Positions 28,589-37,556 of a stretch of 64,000 nt of DNA are shown in pieces; the stretch's first letter is position 1; every line of letters starts with the position of its first letter. This DNA is from Maledivibacter halophilus (lineage in GTDB: Bacteria > Bacillota > Clostridia > Peptostreptococcales > Caminicellaceae). Below the pieces are notes generated by a model. It searched no databases. It saw only the letters and a program-made list of their open reading frames with translations, and was not told the origin of the DNA. The stretch is from positions 375,007-439,006 of the forward strand of contig NZ_FUZT01000001.1 in assembly GCF_900167445.1 (NCBI RefSeq). Direction: 5' to 3'. The position numbers were made by a program, and so were the translations under genes.

Positions 28589-29587
28589 GTGGAAAAGAAA
28601 GAGAAAATGCTGGAGGTTAAGGATTTAAGAACTCATTTTTATACCCATGATGGATTGGTGCCAGCAGTAGATGGTGTGTCCTTTAATATAAGAAAAGGAG
28701 AAACCTTATGTATAGTTGGAGAATCGGGAAGTGGTAAAAGTGTAACGGCTATGTCGGTTTTAAAGCTTGTTCCTATACCACCGGGAAAATATGTTTCAGG
28801 TGAGGTTATTTTTAATGGAGAAGACCTTCTCAAAAAAAGTAATGAGGAAATGAGAAAAATAAGGGGAAATGATATAGCAATGATTTTTCAAGAGCCTATG
28901 ACATCCCTTAATCCCGTTTTTACTGTAGGTAATCAAATATGTGAAACAGTTATGCTTCATCAAGGACTAAATAAAGGTGAAGCTATGAAGGTTGCTGTTG
29001 AAATGCTTAGAAAGGTGGGAATACCTTCACCAGAAAAAAGAGTTAAGGAATACCCCCATCAATTAAGTGGAGGAATGAGGCAAAGGGTAATGATAGCAAT
29101 GGCCCTGAGCTGTAATCCTACCTTGCTTATAGCCGATGAGCCTACAACGGCTTTAGATGTTACTATACAGGCCCAGATACTTGATTTAATGAGAAAAATG
29201 AAAAAAGAAACTCATTCTTCAATAATGTTTATAACCCATGATTTAGGTGTTGTGGCAGAAATGGCAGATAGAGTTGTTGTAATGTATGGGGGAAAAATTG
29301 TTGAAGAAGGAAGCGTAGAGGAAATATTTAATGATGCCAAGCATCCATATACTAAGGGATTATTAAAATCTATACCTACACTGAAGGGAAAAAGAAAAGA
29401 GGATTTATATGTAATTGAGGGTATGGTTCCAAGTATGTATAAGCTTCCAAGGGGCTGCAAGTTTAATCCAAGGTGTGAATATGCAATGGATATTTGTAAA
29501 AATAAAGAACCTTCTTTAAAAGTTATTGATAATGATGAAGAGAGAAAATGTGCCTGCTGGCTTTTAGAGAAAGGGGATGTATTATAA
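28589..29587 (+). CDS. Peptide ABC transporter ATPase, DppD/OppD type
   Basis: A 332-residue protein. Start is probably GTG 28589, with AAGGAGGG 7 bases upstream; ATG 28571 contains that site. Walker A GESGSGKS, signature LSGGMRQR, Walker B LLIADEPTTALD, H-loop THD. The C-terminal oligopeptide-transporter extension has several Cys (CKFNPRC, CKNK, CACW), the pattern that binds an iron-sulfur cluster in some DppD proteins. The stop directly abuts the next start. Confidence 0.92.
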   Translation: MEKKEKMLEVKDLRTHFYTHDGLVPAVDGVSFNIRKGETLCIVGESGSGKSVTAMSVLKLVPIPPGKYVSGEVIFNGEDLLKKSNEEMRKIRGNDIAMIFQEPMTSLNPVFTVGNQICETVMLHQGLNKGEAMKVAVEMLRKVGIPSPEKRVKEYPHQLSGGMRQRVMIAMALSCNPTLLIADEPTTALDVTIQAQILDLMRKMKKETHSSIMFITHDLGVVAEMADRVVVMYGGKIVEEGSVEEIFNDAKHPYTKGLLKSIPTLKGKRKEDLYVIEGMVPSMYKLPRGCKFNPRCEYAMDICKNKEPSLKVIDNDEERKCACWLLEKGDVL

Positions 29588-30562
29588 GTGAAGGAGAGAT
29601 TGCTAGAGGTCAAGGATTTAAAAACATATTTTCCAGTGGAAGGCGGAATATTTAAAAAGACAACTAATTATGTTAAAGCCGTAGATGGAGTGTCCTTTGA
29701 TGTGTTCAAGGGAGAAACATTGGGGCTGGTAGGTGAAAGCGGATGTGGAAAATCAACAACGGGAAGAACAATAATGAGACTTATTGAAGCAACTGCTGGT
29801 AAAGTTATATTTGATGGTAAGGATATTTTTAGCTTGAGTAAAAAAGAAATGCTAAAGACAAGAAGAGAAATGCAAATGATATTTCAAGACCCCTTTTCAT
29901 CATTAAATCCTAGAAAAATGGTTAAGGAAATTATTGGAGCAGCCTTTGAAATACATATGCCCAGGATGACAAAAAAAGAGAGAGAGCAGGAGGTTGCAAG
30001 ACTTCTTGAAATAGTAGGGTTGAATCCCGATTATACTACAAGATATCCCCACGAATTTAGTGGGGGGCAAAGACAAAGAATCGGAATAGCCAGATCTTTG
30101 GCATTGAATCCAAAGCTAATTATTGCCGATGAACCGGTCTCAGCATTGGATGTTTCTATACAATCTCAGGTGCTTAATTTATTAAATAAGCTTCAAAAGG
30201 ATTTTTCCTTAACATATATATTTATAGCCCATGACTTAAGTGTTGTAAGGCATTTGAGTGATAGGGTGGGAGTAATGTATCTTGGTAAATTAGTTGAACT
30301 GGCCGATGGAGATAAATTATATGCACAGCCCCTTCATCCCTATACTAAGGCATTGCTTTCTGCTATACCTATACCGGAAGTAGGAGTTAAAAGAGAAAGA
30401 ATAATTCTTAAAGGCGATGTTCCAAGTCCTCTTAATCCACCTAATGGATGCAGGTTTCACACAAGATGTCCATATTGTAAGTCTATTTGTAAGGAAAAGG
30501 AGCCTTTGTTTAAGGAAGTAAGTCCAAATCATTATGTTTCATGCCATTTGATAGATAATTAA
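29588..30562 (+). CDS. Peptide ABC transporter ATPase, DppF/OppF type
   Basis: A 324-residue protein, GTG start directly after the stop of the preceding ATPase. Walker [10 protein letters not shown], signature FSGGQRQR, Walker [12 protein letters not shown], and a C-terminal Cys-containing extension. It pairs with the DppD-type subunit as the energising heterodimer of the importer. Confidence 0.93.
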   Translation: MKERLLEVKDLKTYFPVEGGIFKKTTNYVKAVDGVSFDVFKGETLGLVGESGCGKSTTGRTIMRLIEATAGKVIFDGKDIFSLSKKEMLKTRREMQMIFQDPFSSLNPRKMVKEIIGAAFEIHMPRMTKKEREQEVARLLEIVGLNPDYTTRYPHEFSGGQRQRIGIARSLALNPKLIIADEPVSALDVSIQSQVLNLLNKLQKDFSLTYIFIAHDLSVVRHLSDRVGVMYLGKLVELADGDKLYAQPLHPYTKALLSAIPIPEVGVKRERIILKGDVPSPLNPPNGCRFHTRCPYCKSICKEKEPLFKEVSPNHYVSCHLIDN

Positions 30563-30614
30563 AAAGTAAATTTAATTTTAAAACTTCGGCAGTTATATTT
30601 AAGGGGGATTTACA

Positions 30615-31529
30615 ATGATAATGCCTAAGTTATTAAAAAAAGGGGATTGTATAGGACTCATTGCACCGGCTAGTCCTACAACTGATGAGAAGGTGCTAAA
30701 ATCAAAAGAAAAGATGAAAGAGCTTGGATTTGAAGTAAAGCTTGGAGAAAGCTGCTATGGAAAATATGGCTATTTATCGGGCACCGATGAACTGAGGGCA
30801 AAGGATTTAAATTCAATGTTCAAAAGTAAAGATATAAAGGGAATAATGTGTATAAGGGGAGGTTATGGAACTCCTAGAATTTTAGATAAAATAGACTATG
30901 AAGCCATAAAGAATAATCCCAAGGTATTTATAGGATATAGTGATATAACGGCAATACATATAGCTTTAAATCAGATATGTAATCTTATTACATTCCATGG
31001 GCCAATGGCATCTACGGATATGCTTGAGGATTTTGATGAATTTACAAAGAAATCTCTTTTTGACTGTATAGTTAAAGGGGTGTCAATAAAATCAATAGAA
31101 AATCCTAAGGACCATAAAATCGAAAAACTGGTTGGGGGATGTAGTGAGGGACAATTAGTAGGAGGTAATTTAAGTCTTATAGCCGCAACAATGGGAACTC
31201 CTTATGAGATAGACACCCGTGGGAAAATACTATTTATGGAAGATATTGATGAGGAACCATATAATATAGATAGGATGCTTACCCAATTGGCACTGGCAGG
31301 TAAGCTGGAAGAAGCAGCGGGATTTATACTTGGAGATTGGAAAAATTGTAATGGAAAGACTGAGCAGCCTAGCCTTACCTTATTAGAGGTCTTTAATGAT
31401 TTGATCGGTCCAATGAATAAGCCTACAATTTATAATATAAGAGCAGGACATTGTAATCCTATGATTACACTGCCATTAGGTAAAAAAGTATTATTAGATG
31501 CAGATAAATGTGAAATTACTTATATTTAA
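30615..31529 (+). CDS. LD-carboxypeptidase (S66 family, muramoyltetrapeptide carboxypeptidase)
   Basis: A 304-residue protein. IGLIAPASP at the N-terminus, IMCIRGGYGTPRIL with the nucleophile-region GGYG, and Glu and His in the C-terminal half (FMEDIDEEPYNIDRM, AGHCNP) fit S66 peptidases (LdcA, YkfA). It removes the terminal D-Ala after diaminopimelate in recycled murein tetrapeptides in the cytoplasm. GGGGG precedes the ATG. Same transcript direction and context as the importer. Confidence 0.9.
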   Translation: MIMPKLLKKGDCIGLIAPASPTTDEKVLKSKEKMKELGFEVKLGESCYGKYGYLSGTDELRAKDLNSMFKSKDIKGIMCIRGGYGTPRILDKIDYEAIKNNPKVFIGYSDITAIHIALNQICNLITFHGPMASTDMLEDFDEFTKKSLFDCIVKGVSIKSIENPKDHKIEKLVGGCSEGQLVGGNLSLIAATMGTPYEIDTRGKILFMEDIDEEPYNIDRMLTQLALAGKLEEAAGFILGDWKNCNGKTEQPSLTLLEVFNDLIGPMNKPTIYNIRAGHCNPMITLPLGKKVLLDADKCEITYI

Positions 31530-31571
31530 AATACAATTTAAAGCTCCCTATGGGTATTAGCACAACAAGTT
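31528..31571. repeat. Partial family A repeat
   Basis: TTAAAATACAATTTAAAG then GGGTATTAGCACAACAAGTT matches one half of the 90 bp elements at 39599-39688 and 58931-59020, including the terminal TAGCACAACAAGTT. The other terminal repeat is absent. Confidence 0.5.
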
Positions 31572-31613
31572 AAATCATATAAGATAAATTTAAGGATTAA
31601 AGGGGTGTAAATA

Positions 31614-32438
31614 ATGAATGCCAATAATTTAGGCCTTGCAATAATAAATAAAACAGTAGTACCCATAAGAAAAAGACCAGAAAATGAAAGTTCTTTATTA
31701 GATGAAGGTTTGTTTGGTATGGTAGTAAAACTGATAAAATCTGAAGAAAAGGGTTGGTACCTAATAGAAACCTTATATGATTATAGGGGATATGTTCATG
31801 AAAATGATCTATTAATTGATATAGATAGAGCATTGAATTGGGAAAAAGAGGCAAATTATTTGATTGTTCACCCAATAGTTGATATTATGAAAGAGCCAAA
31901 CTATAAAAATTATAAAATTCAGCTGGTAACAAAGGGAGCATCGATAAAGATTACCGGAAATAAAAAAGATGATTGGATAGAGGTTATGCTTCCAACCTAT
32001 GAAAAGGGATGGCTGAAGAAAGGCTATATTGAAAAAAAGCAAAACTATGATACTGGAAAAGATGAAAAAGTCCTTAGAGAAAAGCTTGTTAAAACAGCAT
32101 GTGAGTACATAGGTACTCAATATCGATGGGGAGGTAAAAGTCCTCTAGGAATAGATTGTTCAGGTCTTTGCTCTATTACATATTTAATAAATGGCATTAC
32201 TATTTGGCGAGATTCTGAGCTGAGAAAAAAATATATGAGAGAAATAAAAAGAAAAGAAATGAAAAAAGGGGATTTACTATATTATAAAGGCCATGTTGCA
32301 ATGTATATTGGAAATGGAAAGGTTGTACATTCTAGCTCTTCCAGATCCGGTGTATCTATAAACAGTTTAAATGAAGGTGATGATGATTATGTAGAAGAAC
32401 TGGATAGAGAAATAATTGCAATTGGAACTATATTTTAA
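31614..32438 (+). CDS. ykfC: NlpC/P60 cysteine peptidase with SH3 domains (YkfC-like)
   Basis: A 274-residue protein without a signal peptide. Two SH3-like domains (about 10-70 and 75-140) precede the C40 peptidase: catalytic C182 in DCSGL, H227 in GHVAMYIG and a third polar residue. YkfC cuts gamma-D-Glu-diaminopimelate bonds in free murein peptides that carry an N-terminal L-Ala. The cytoplasmic location fits recycling, not wall remodelling. Followed 13 bases later by the D-aminopeptidase. Confidence 0.88.
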   Translation: MNANNLGLAIINKTVVPIRKRPENESSLLDEGLFGMVVKLIKSEEKGWYLIETLYDYRGYVHENDLLIDIDRALNWEKEANYLIVHPIVDIMKEPNYKNYKIQLVTKGASIKITGNKKDDWIEVMLPTYEKGWLKKGYIEKKQNYDTGKDEKVLREKLVKTACEYIGTQYRWGGKSPLGIDCSGLCSITYLINGITIWRDSELRKKYMREIKRKEMKKGDLLYYKGHVAMYIGNGKVVHSSSSRSGVSINSLNEGDDDYVEELDREIIAIGTIF

Positions 32439-32451
32439 GGAGGTTTTTAAA

Positions 32452-33273
32452 ATGAATATATATATTTCAGCTGATATTGAAGGAATAAGCGGAGTGGTAA
32501 ATGGGAGCCATACAACTCAAAATTCCTTTGAATATTCTAGAACAAGGAAGCTAATGACTGATGAAGTAAATGCAGCAGTGAAAGGGGCTAAAAGAGCAGG
32601 TGCAAAAAAAATACTTTTAAATGATTCCCATGGTAAGATGACCAATATATTAATTGAAGACCTTGATGAAGATGTCATATTAATTTCAGGAAACCGTAAA
32701 TTATTAGGTATGATGGAGGGAATAAACAAGGATTTTAATGCAGCTCTATTTATTGGATATCATGCTAGAAACAATACAAATGGAGTATTGTCCCATTCTT
32801 ATTCGGGAGCAACAATAAGTGAAATAGTGGTAAATGATAATGTAGTTGGAGAATCTGAATTTAATGCCCTAGTTGCAGGAAATTTTGATGTTCCTGTTGC
32901 TCTAATATCCGGTGATGATGTTTTATCTAAACAAATAAAAGAGTTTAATAAAGATATTGAAACAGTTATAGTTAAAGAAGCCCATAGCAGATATACTGCC
33001 AAGTGTCTACAGCCAAAGGCTGTTCATAAACTATTAGAAGAAAATGTGTATAACACTCTAACCAATAAACTTTCCAAAATTAAACCATGTAAAATCCAAG
33101 GTAAGGTTAAGCTTGAAGTTGCCTTTAAACATAGTGGCATGGCTGAAGCCACTTTATTTATACCTGGAGTAGAGCTCATTGAAGGAAATCGAGTAAGATA
33201 TATTGCCAAGGATATAATTGAGGCATATAAGATGAGGATAGCATTAACTACATTAGCTAGCAGTGTACTGTAG
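32452..33273 (+). CDS. dppA: D-aminopeptidase DppA (M55)
   Basis: A 273-residue protein. D8 and E10 (ISADIEGISG), His in NDSHG, His in IGYHAR and Glu in VGESEFNA are the zinc site of M55 peptidases. B. subtilis DppA is a decameric D-aminopeptidase that frees D-Ala from D-Ala-containing peptides. ATG 32452 has AAGGAGG upstream. Last gene of the first peptide operon. Confidence 0.93.
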   Translation: MNIYISADIEGISGVVNGSHTTQNSFEYSRTRKLMTDEVNAAVKGAKRAGAKKILLNDSHGKMTNILIEDLDEDVILISGNRKLLGMMEGINKDFNAALFIGYHARNNTNGVLSHSYSGATISEIVVNDNVVGESEFNALVAGNFDVPVALISGDDVLSKQIKEFNKDIETVIVKEAHSRYTAKCLQPKAVHKLLEENVYNTLTNKLSKIKPCKIQGKVKLEVAFKHSGMAEATLFIPGVELIEGNRVRYIAKDIIEAYKMRIALTTLASSVL

Positions 33274-33325
33274 AATATAAATATATAAAGCATAATTTTT
33301 TAAAATTGTAGAGTAAAAATAAAGT

Positions 33326-33428
33326 ACAACATGAAAACCTAATATAGTGAAATAAGCTAAAAAATCAATTCTAAGACTTATAAATTGAAGCTAGACATTA
33401 TTTCACTATAGAAAGGTCTTCATGTTGT
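33326..33428. repeat. 103 bp imperfect palindrome after dppA, likely also a terminator
   Basis: Outer arms of about 30 bases (ACAACATGAAAACCT with ATAGTGAAATAA, and their inverted partner ending CATGTTGT) are followed by TTTTTTTT-like sequence on the plus strand. Size and AGTGAAA ends resemble family C (12414-12517). As RNA it would be a long hairpin plus U tract between the two peptide operons. Confidence 0.65.
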
Positions 33429-33560
33429 TTTTTTTGAAAATGAAATTTTAATATAAGAAATAATAATTTAGCATTATAGGAACATAAAATCTAAAATTTA
33501 TACATATTTATTAATAAGTAATCAAACTTCGCAATTTAAATTTAAAGGGGGATAATATGT

Positions 33561-35444
33561 ATGTTTAGAAGATGCTTGAGTTTAACCTTGTCCTTTGTGT
33601 TGATTTTCGTGGGATTACTGACTATAAGTACCGATGCAAATACCTTGTCGGATAATAAATTGAGATTAGGAATAACAAGCTTTCCAACCAATGCAAATCC
33701 GTGGTCCCAATCCATGCAGGCCGATAATGTTCTTCAGGAAAGAGTTTATTCATGGCTAACTAGAATGAACGACAGGACCCTGGAGATGGAGGGAGACCTG
33801 GCGGAAAACTGGGAGGTAAGTGAAGATGGGCTTGTATGGACTATCAGTCTTAAGAAAAATGTAATATGGCATGATGGAGAAAAATTTGATGCAGATGATG
33901 TGATTTTTACATATCAAACCTTATTGAATTCAAAGGACAAGGAAGAATTAACATTTAGGCGTAAGAAGGATATAGCTGAGATAGAAAAAATCGAAAAGAT
34001 AGATGACTATACAGTTAAAATGACATGTTCTGTACCAAAAGCATATTTTACTACAGAGCCCCTTAACACTGTTAGGATAGTGCCGGAGCATATTTGGAGT
34101 AATATGACTCCAAAGGAAATGCTGGAGTTTAACAATGAAAATCCCATAGGAACCGGTCCTTTTAAATTGAAGGGGAGCTTTAATCCTCAGAATAATATAT
34201 TAGAGCTTGAGCGTAATGATGGCTATTTTGATGGAGCTGCCAATATAGACAGCATGATTTATATATTATTTGAAAATAAAGATACGATGTATCAGGCCTT
34301 CATAAATGGAGATATAGATGCCTTTGACCCATCAAAGACACAAGTGCCACAGCTTGAAGGTAATAAGACCTTTAAGGTAATGAAGTCAATGCGTCCAATG
34401 CTGACGCAATTGGGATTTAACTGTTGGACGGATCCTGAAAACCCTAATAAGCAGCACCCTCTTTCAAATGGTAATCCATTGCTTCTAAACCCTAATATTC
34501 GTAGGGCTTTTGATTATTCATTGGATAAGCAAAAACTTGTGGATATGGTCCTTGGAGGAGTGGGAAATGTAGGTTCTACACTAGTTCCAACTTCATCAGG
34601 GAAATGGCATCTAGATATTCCCCATGAATACAATCCGGATAAGGCAATAGAATTATTAGAGGCTGAAGGCTTTACATCCTTTACAACAGAAGAAATTAGT
34701 GGTAGAGAGGTTAAGGTTCGTACAAATGATAAAAAGGAAAAACTGGTATTTAGATTAGCTCTATTGAGCGACGGATATGCCTGGCATTATAGAGAAAGCA
34801 TGCCTTTTATGGCTAAATGGCTAGAAGAGGTGGGGATAGGAATTGTTGTAGAATCAATGGATGGAAGTACCCTTGGCGAAAAAATGAAACTACAGGGAGA
34901 CAAAGCCTGTGATTTTGATTTGTATATTTGGGGATGGACGCCAGGATATGAACCTTCTTTTATTTTATCGGTTTTAACTACTGATCAGATAGGAGGACGT
35001 TCAGACTGTATGTATTCCAATGAAGAATATGACAGATTATATGAGTTACAATTAACACAGATTAATGAAGAAGAAAGGCTTGAAACAATAAATCAAATGC
35101 AAAAAATAATATTGGAGGAAGCTCCATATATATCTCTTTACTATCAGGGGTATAATGAAGCCTATAGAACCGATAAGTTTGAGGGATGGGTACAGGTTAA
35201 TAATGATGGAACAATATTTAATAATAGCAGTTATTTGGAAATAAAGCCAGTATCATTGCAGGAAAAGGATACTGAGAAGATTAATGAGGATACAGATAAG
35301 ATCAGCAATGACTCAGATTCAGAGGAAACACCTGCTAAAGATGTGCAGAAAACGAAGGGACCATCATCAAATCCTATTCTTTGGATAGTTATCATAGTAG
35401 TTGTTGTTGGGTTTATAGTTTTTAATAAGAAAGATAAAAGATAG
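33561..35444 (+). CDS. Second peptide ABC transporter binding protein, C-terminally membrane-anchored
   Basis: A 627-residue SBP_bac_5 protein. The N-terminus is a signal peptide without a lipobox Cys (cleavage probably near DANTLS). The binding fold has AENWEVSEDG, IWHDGEKFDADDV and NPIGTGPFK. After a Glu/Asp/Lys/Ser linker (about 575-605) a hydrophobic helix (ILWIVIIVVVVGFIVF) and KKDKR end the protein, giving a C-terminal membrane anchor. GGGGG lies before the ATG. Starts the second peptide operon. Confidence 0.88.
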   Translation: MFRRCLSLTLSFVLIFVGLLTISTDANTLSDNKLRLGITSFPTNANPWSQSMQADNVLQERVYSWLTRMNDRTLEMEGDLAENWEVSEDGLVWTISLKKNVIWHDGEKFDADDVIFTYQTLLNSKDKEELTFRRKKDIAEIEKIEKIDDYTVKMTCSVPKAYFTTEPLNTVRIVPEHIWSNMTPKEMLEFNNENPIGTGPFKLKGSFNPQNNILELERNDGYFDGAANIDSMIYILFENKDTMYQAFINGDIDAFDPSKTQVPQLEGNKTFKVMKSMRPMLTQLGFNCWTDPENPNKQHPLSNGNPLLLNPNIRRAFDYSLDKQKLVDMVLGGVGNVGSTLVPTSSGKWHLDIPHEYNPDKAIELLEAEGFTSFTTEEISGREVKVRTNDKKEKLVFRLALLSDGYAWHYRESMPFMAKWLEEVGIGIVVESMDGSTLGEKMKLQGDKACDFDLYIWGWTPGYEPSFILSVLTTDQIGGRSDCMYSNEEYDRLYELQLTQINEEERLETINQMQKIILEEAPYISLYYQGYNEAYRTDKFEGWVQVNNDGTIFNNSSYLEIKPVSLQEKDTEKINEDTDKISNDSDSEETPAKDVQKTKGPSSNPILWIVIIVVVVGFIVFNKKDKR

Positions 35445-35481
35445 AAGTTTTAAAAGTTTTATGAAGACCATAATATTTTGT

Positions 35482-35512
35482 ATATGCCTCTAGCTTTATG
35501 CTAGAGGCATAT
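35482..35512 (+). other. Intra-operon hairpin after the second binding-protein gene
   Basis: Perfect 13-base arms (35482-35494 and 35500-35512) with a 5-base loop and no U tract. Same position in the operon as the hairpin at 26612-26636. Confidence 0.6.
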
Positions 35513-35599
35513 GTAGAATTATATATTGTTAATTTGTATATGTGACTAAGAAAATTAATAAAAAGAACGTTCAATCCAACAAGAATTCAGAGAAATTTT

Positions 35600-35672
35600 T
35601 CATATCTAAAGATCCGATTTTTCTGAGGATTTTTGATGTGTATAAATTAACTGCTTTGCTGGAATATCTATA
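35600..35672. repeat. Partial family C-related repeat
   Basis: GGATTTTTGATGTGTATAAA and the following TTAACTGC...GGAATATCTATA give one inner and one terminal arm; the terminal arm is the reverse complement of 959-991. The left end is not recognisable. Lies just upstream of the permease. Confidence 0.5.
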
Positions 35673-35691
35673 TAAACTTGGGGGAGTATAA

Positions 35692-36663
35692 ATGAATCTA
35701 AAATATTTTATTAAAAAATTGTTTCAAAGTATTATTACTATATGGATTGTACTGACCATAAGCTTTATACTCTTTAGAGCTATGCCAGGAAATCCGGTGA
35801 GTATGTTTATAAAAACCGACGGAATGGATCCAAAGGTGGCTAGGGCCCTTATTAGACAATATGGATTGGATTTACCCTTACATCAGCAATATTTAGTGTA
35901 TATTAAAGATATTCTTGCTGGAAATTTTGGACAGTCATTTTCCTTTAAAAAGCCAGTACTTGATGTAATAGGAGAGAGACTGCCAAATACAATTATTTTA
36001 GCATTGGCTGCCCAGATTTTTGCCATCCTATTTGGAATAATAATAGGCACAATTGCTGCTGCCAATAGGGGTAAAAAAATAGATGTAATTTTACTTGGAA
36101 GTGCACTTTTTATATATGCTATACCAGCATTTTGGCTAGGGATTATATTATTGTCATATTTTGGTGTAAAGCTAGGGGTGGTCCCTTTATTTGGAATGAT
36201 TACACCTGGAGTAGAATATACTTCCAAATTGGCATATTATAAAGATGTTGCTCACCATTTAATTCTTCCAGCCATAACATTTGGATTAGCTATAACAGGA
36301 AGATATGCAATGATTATGAGGGGGTCACTGCTGGATATATTTACAGAAGATTATGTTACTACTGCCAGAGCCAAGGGATTTAATAGAAAATATATTATTA
36401 GGAAACATGCTCTGCCAAATGCAATGCTTCCAATGGTAACAATAATTGCAATCAGTTTAGGCTTTGTAGTTGCAGGTGCAATACAAACAGAAACAGTATT
36501 TTCATGGCCGGGAGTAGGAATTTTAACTATTAAGGCACTTGAAATGAGGGACTATCCCTTGCTTCAAGGTGTATTTCTAATTATTAGTCTTTGTGTAATT
36601 GCAGCTAATTTTATTGCTGATATTGTTTATATGTATATTGATCCTAGAATCAAATATGAGTAA
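35692..36663 (+). CDS. Second peptide ABC transporter permease, DppB/OppB type
   Basis: A 323-residue, six-helix membrane protein with FRAMPGNPVSMF near the N-terminus and the EAA loop around ARAKGFNRKYI. GGGGG precedes the ATG. Twelve bases separate it from its partner permease. Confidence 0.93.
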   Translation: MNLKYFIKKLFQSIITIWIVLTISFILFRAMPGNPVSMFIKTDGMDPKVARALIRQYGLDLPLHQQYLVYIKDILAGNFGQSFSFKKPVLDVIGERLPNTIILALAAQIFAILFGIIIGTIAAANRGKKIDVILLGSALFIYAIPAFWLGIILLSYFGVKLGVVPLFGMITPGVEYTSKLAYYKDVAHHLILPAITFGLAITGRYAMIMRGSLLDIFTEDYVTTARAKGFNRKYIIRKHALPNAMLPMVTIIAISLGFVVAGAIQTETVFSWPGVGILTIKALEMRDYPLLQGVFLIISLCVIAANFIADIVYMYIDPRIKYE

Positions 36664-36675
36664 GGGGTTATTTCT

Positions 36676-37551
36676 ATGAAGAAAAGTAGATTAAATGTAA
36701 GATTAAGAAATTTTAAACGTTTCTTGAGGTTGTTTTTTTCTAGTACTATAGGATTAGTTGGTTTTATAATGCTAACTTTTTTTATTATACTTGCCTTTGT
36801 TGGTCCCATTGTTTATCCCTATGATATTACCGATGTTGCTAAAGGTGAAATGTTGGAAAGTCCTAGTCTTGAATTTCCATTGGGAACTGATCAATTAGGA
36901 AGGGACCTATTTGGGGCTTTAATTAATGGTGCAAAAATTTCATTAATAGTTGGATTGGTTGGTGCTGCTATTTCTGTTTCTATTGGAACAATAGTGGGCC
37001 TATCGGCAGGATATATTGGAGGTAAAATTGATAGTGCGTTAATGCGATTAACCGATGGAATGATGGTTCTTCCAGTTTTGCCCCTTATAATGGTATTGGC
37101 TGCACTGCTTGGAACAAGCATTTCTAATATTATTTTAGTCATTGGCCTTACTGGATGGACAGGAACAGCAAGACTGGTTCGTTCTCAAACACTTTCCTTT
37201 AAAGAACGTGAATTTGTTGAAAGAGCAAAGTGTATAGGAGCAAGCAATGGATATATAATGATAAAACATATATTGCCAAATGTATTTCCAGTTATATTTG
37301 CCAATACAATACTGGTTACATCCAGTGCTATTTTAAGAGAAACCACCTTAAGCTTTTTAGGGCTTGGAGATCCATTATCAGTTAGCTGGGGACAGATATT
37401 AAATGGAGCTTTTAACAATGGTGCTGTTAGTATAGGTGCTTGGTGGTATTATGGTCCTCCCGGGATCTGTATTATCTTACTGGTTCTTAGTTTTACATTT
37501 TTGGGATATTCCTTTGATGAGATACTAAATCCTAAGCTGAGGGAGAGATAA
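36676..37551 (+). CDS. Second peptide ABC transporter permease, DppC/OppC type
   Basis: A 291-residue membrane protein with an N-terminal OppC_N helix, the GTDQLGRDLFG motif and EAA loop ERAKCIGASNGYI. Forms the pore with the preceding gene. The next ATPase starts 5 bases on. Confidence 0.93.
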   Translation: MKKSRLNVRLRNFKRFLRLFFSSTIGLVGFIMLTFFIILAFVGPIVYPYDITDVAKGEMLESPSLEFPLGTDQLGRDLFGALINGAKISLIVGLVGAAISVSIGTIVGLSAGYIGGKIDSALMRLTDGMMVLPVLPLIMVLAALLGTSISNIILVIGLTGWTGTARLVRSQTLSFKEREFVERAKCIGASNGYIMIKHILPNVFPVIFANTILVTSSAILRETTLSFLGLGDPLSVSWGQILNGAFNNGAVSIGAWWYYGPPGICIILLVLSFTFLGYSFDEILNPKLRER

Positions 37552-37556
37552 TATTT

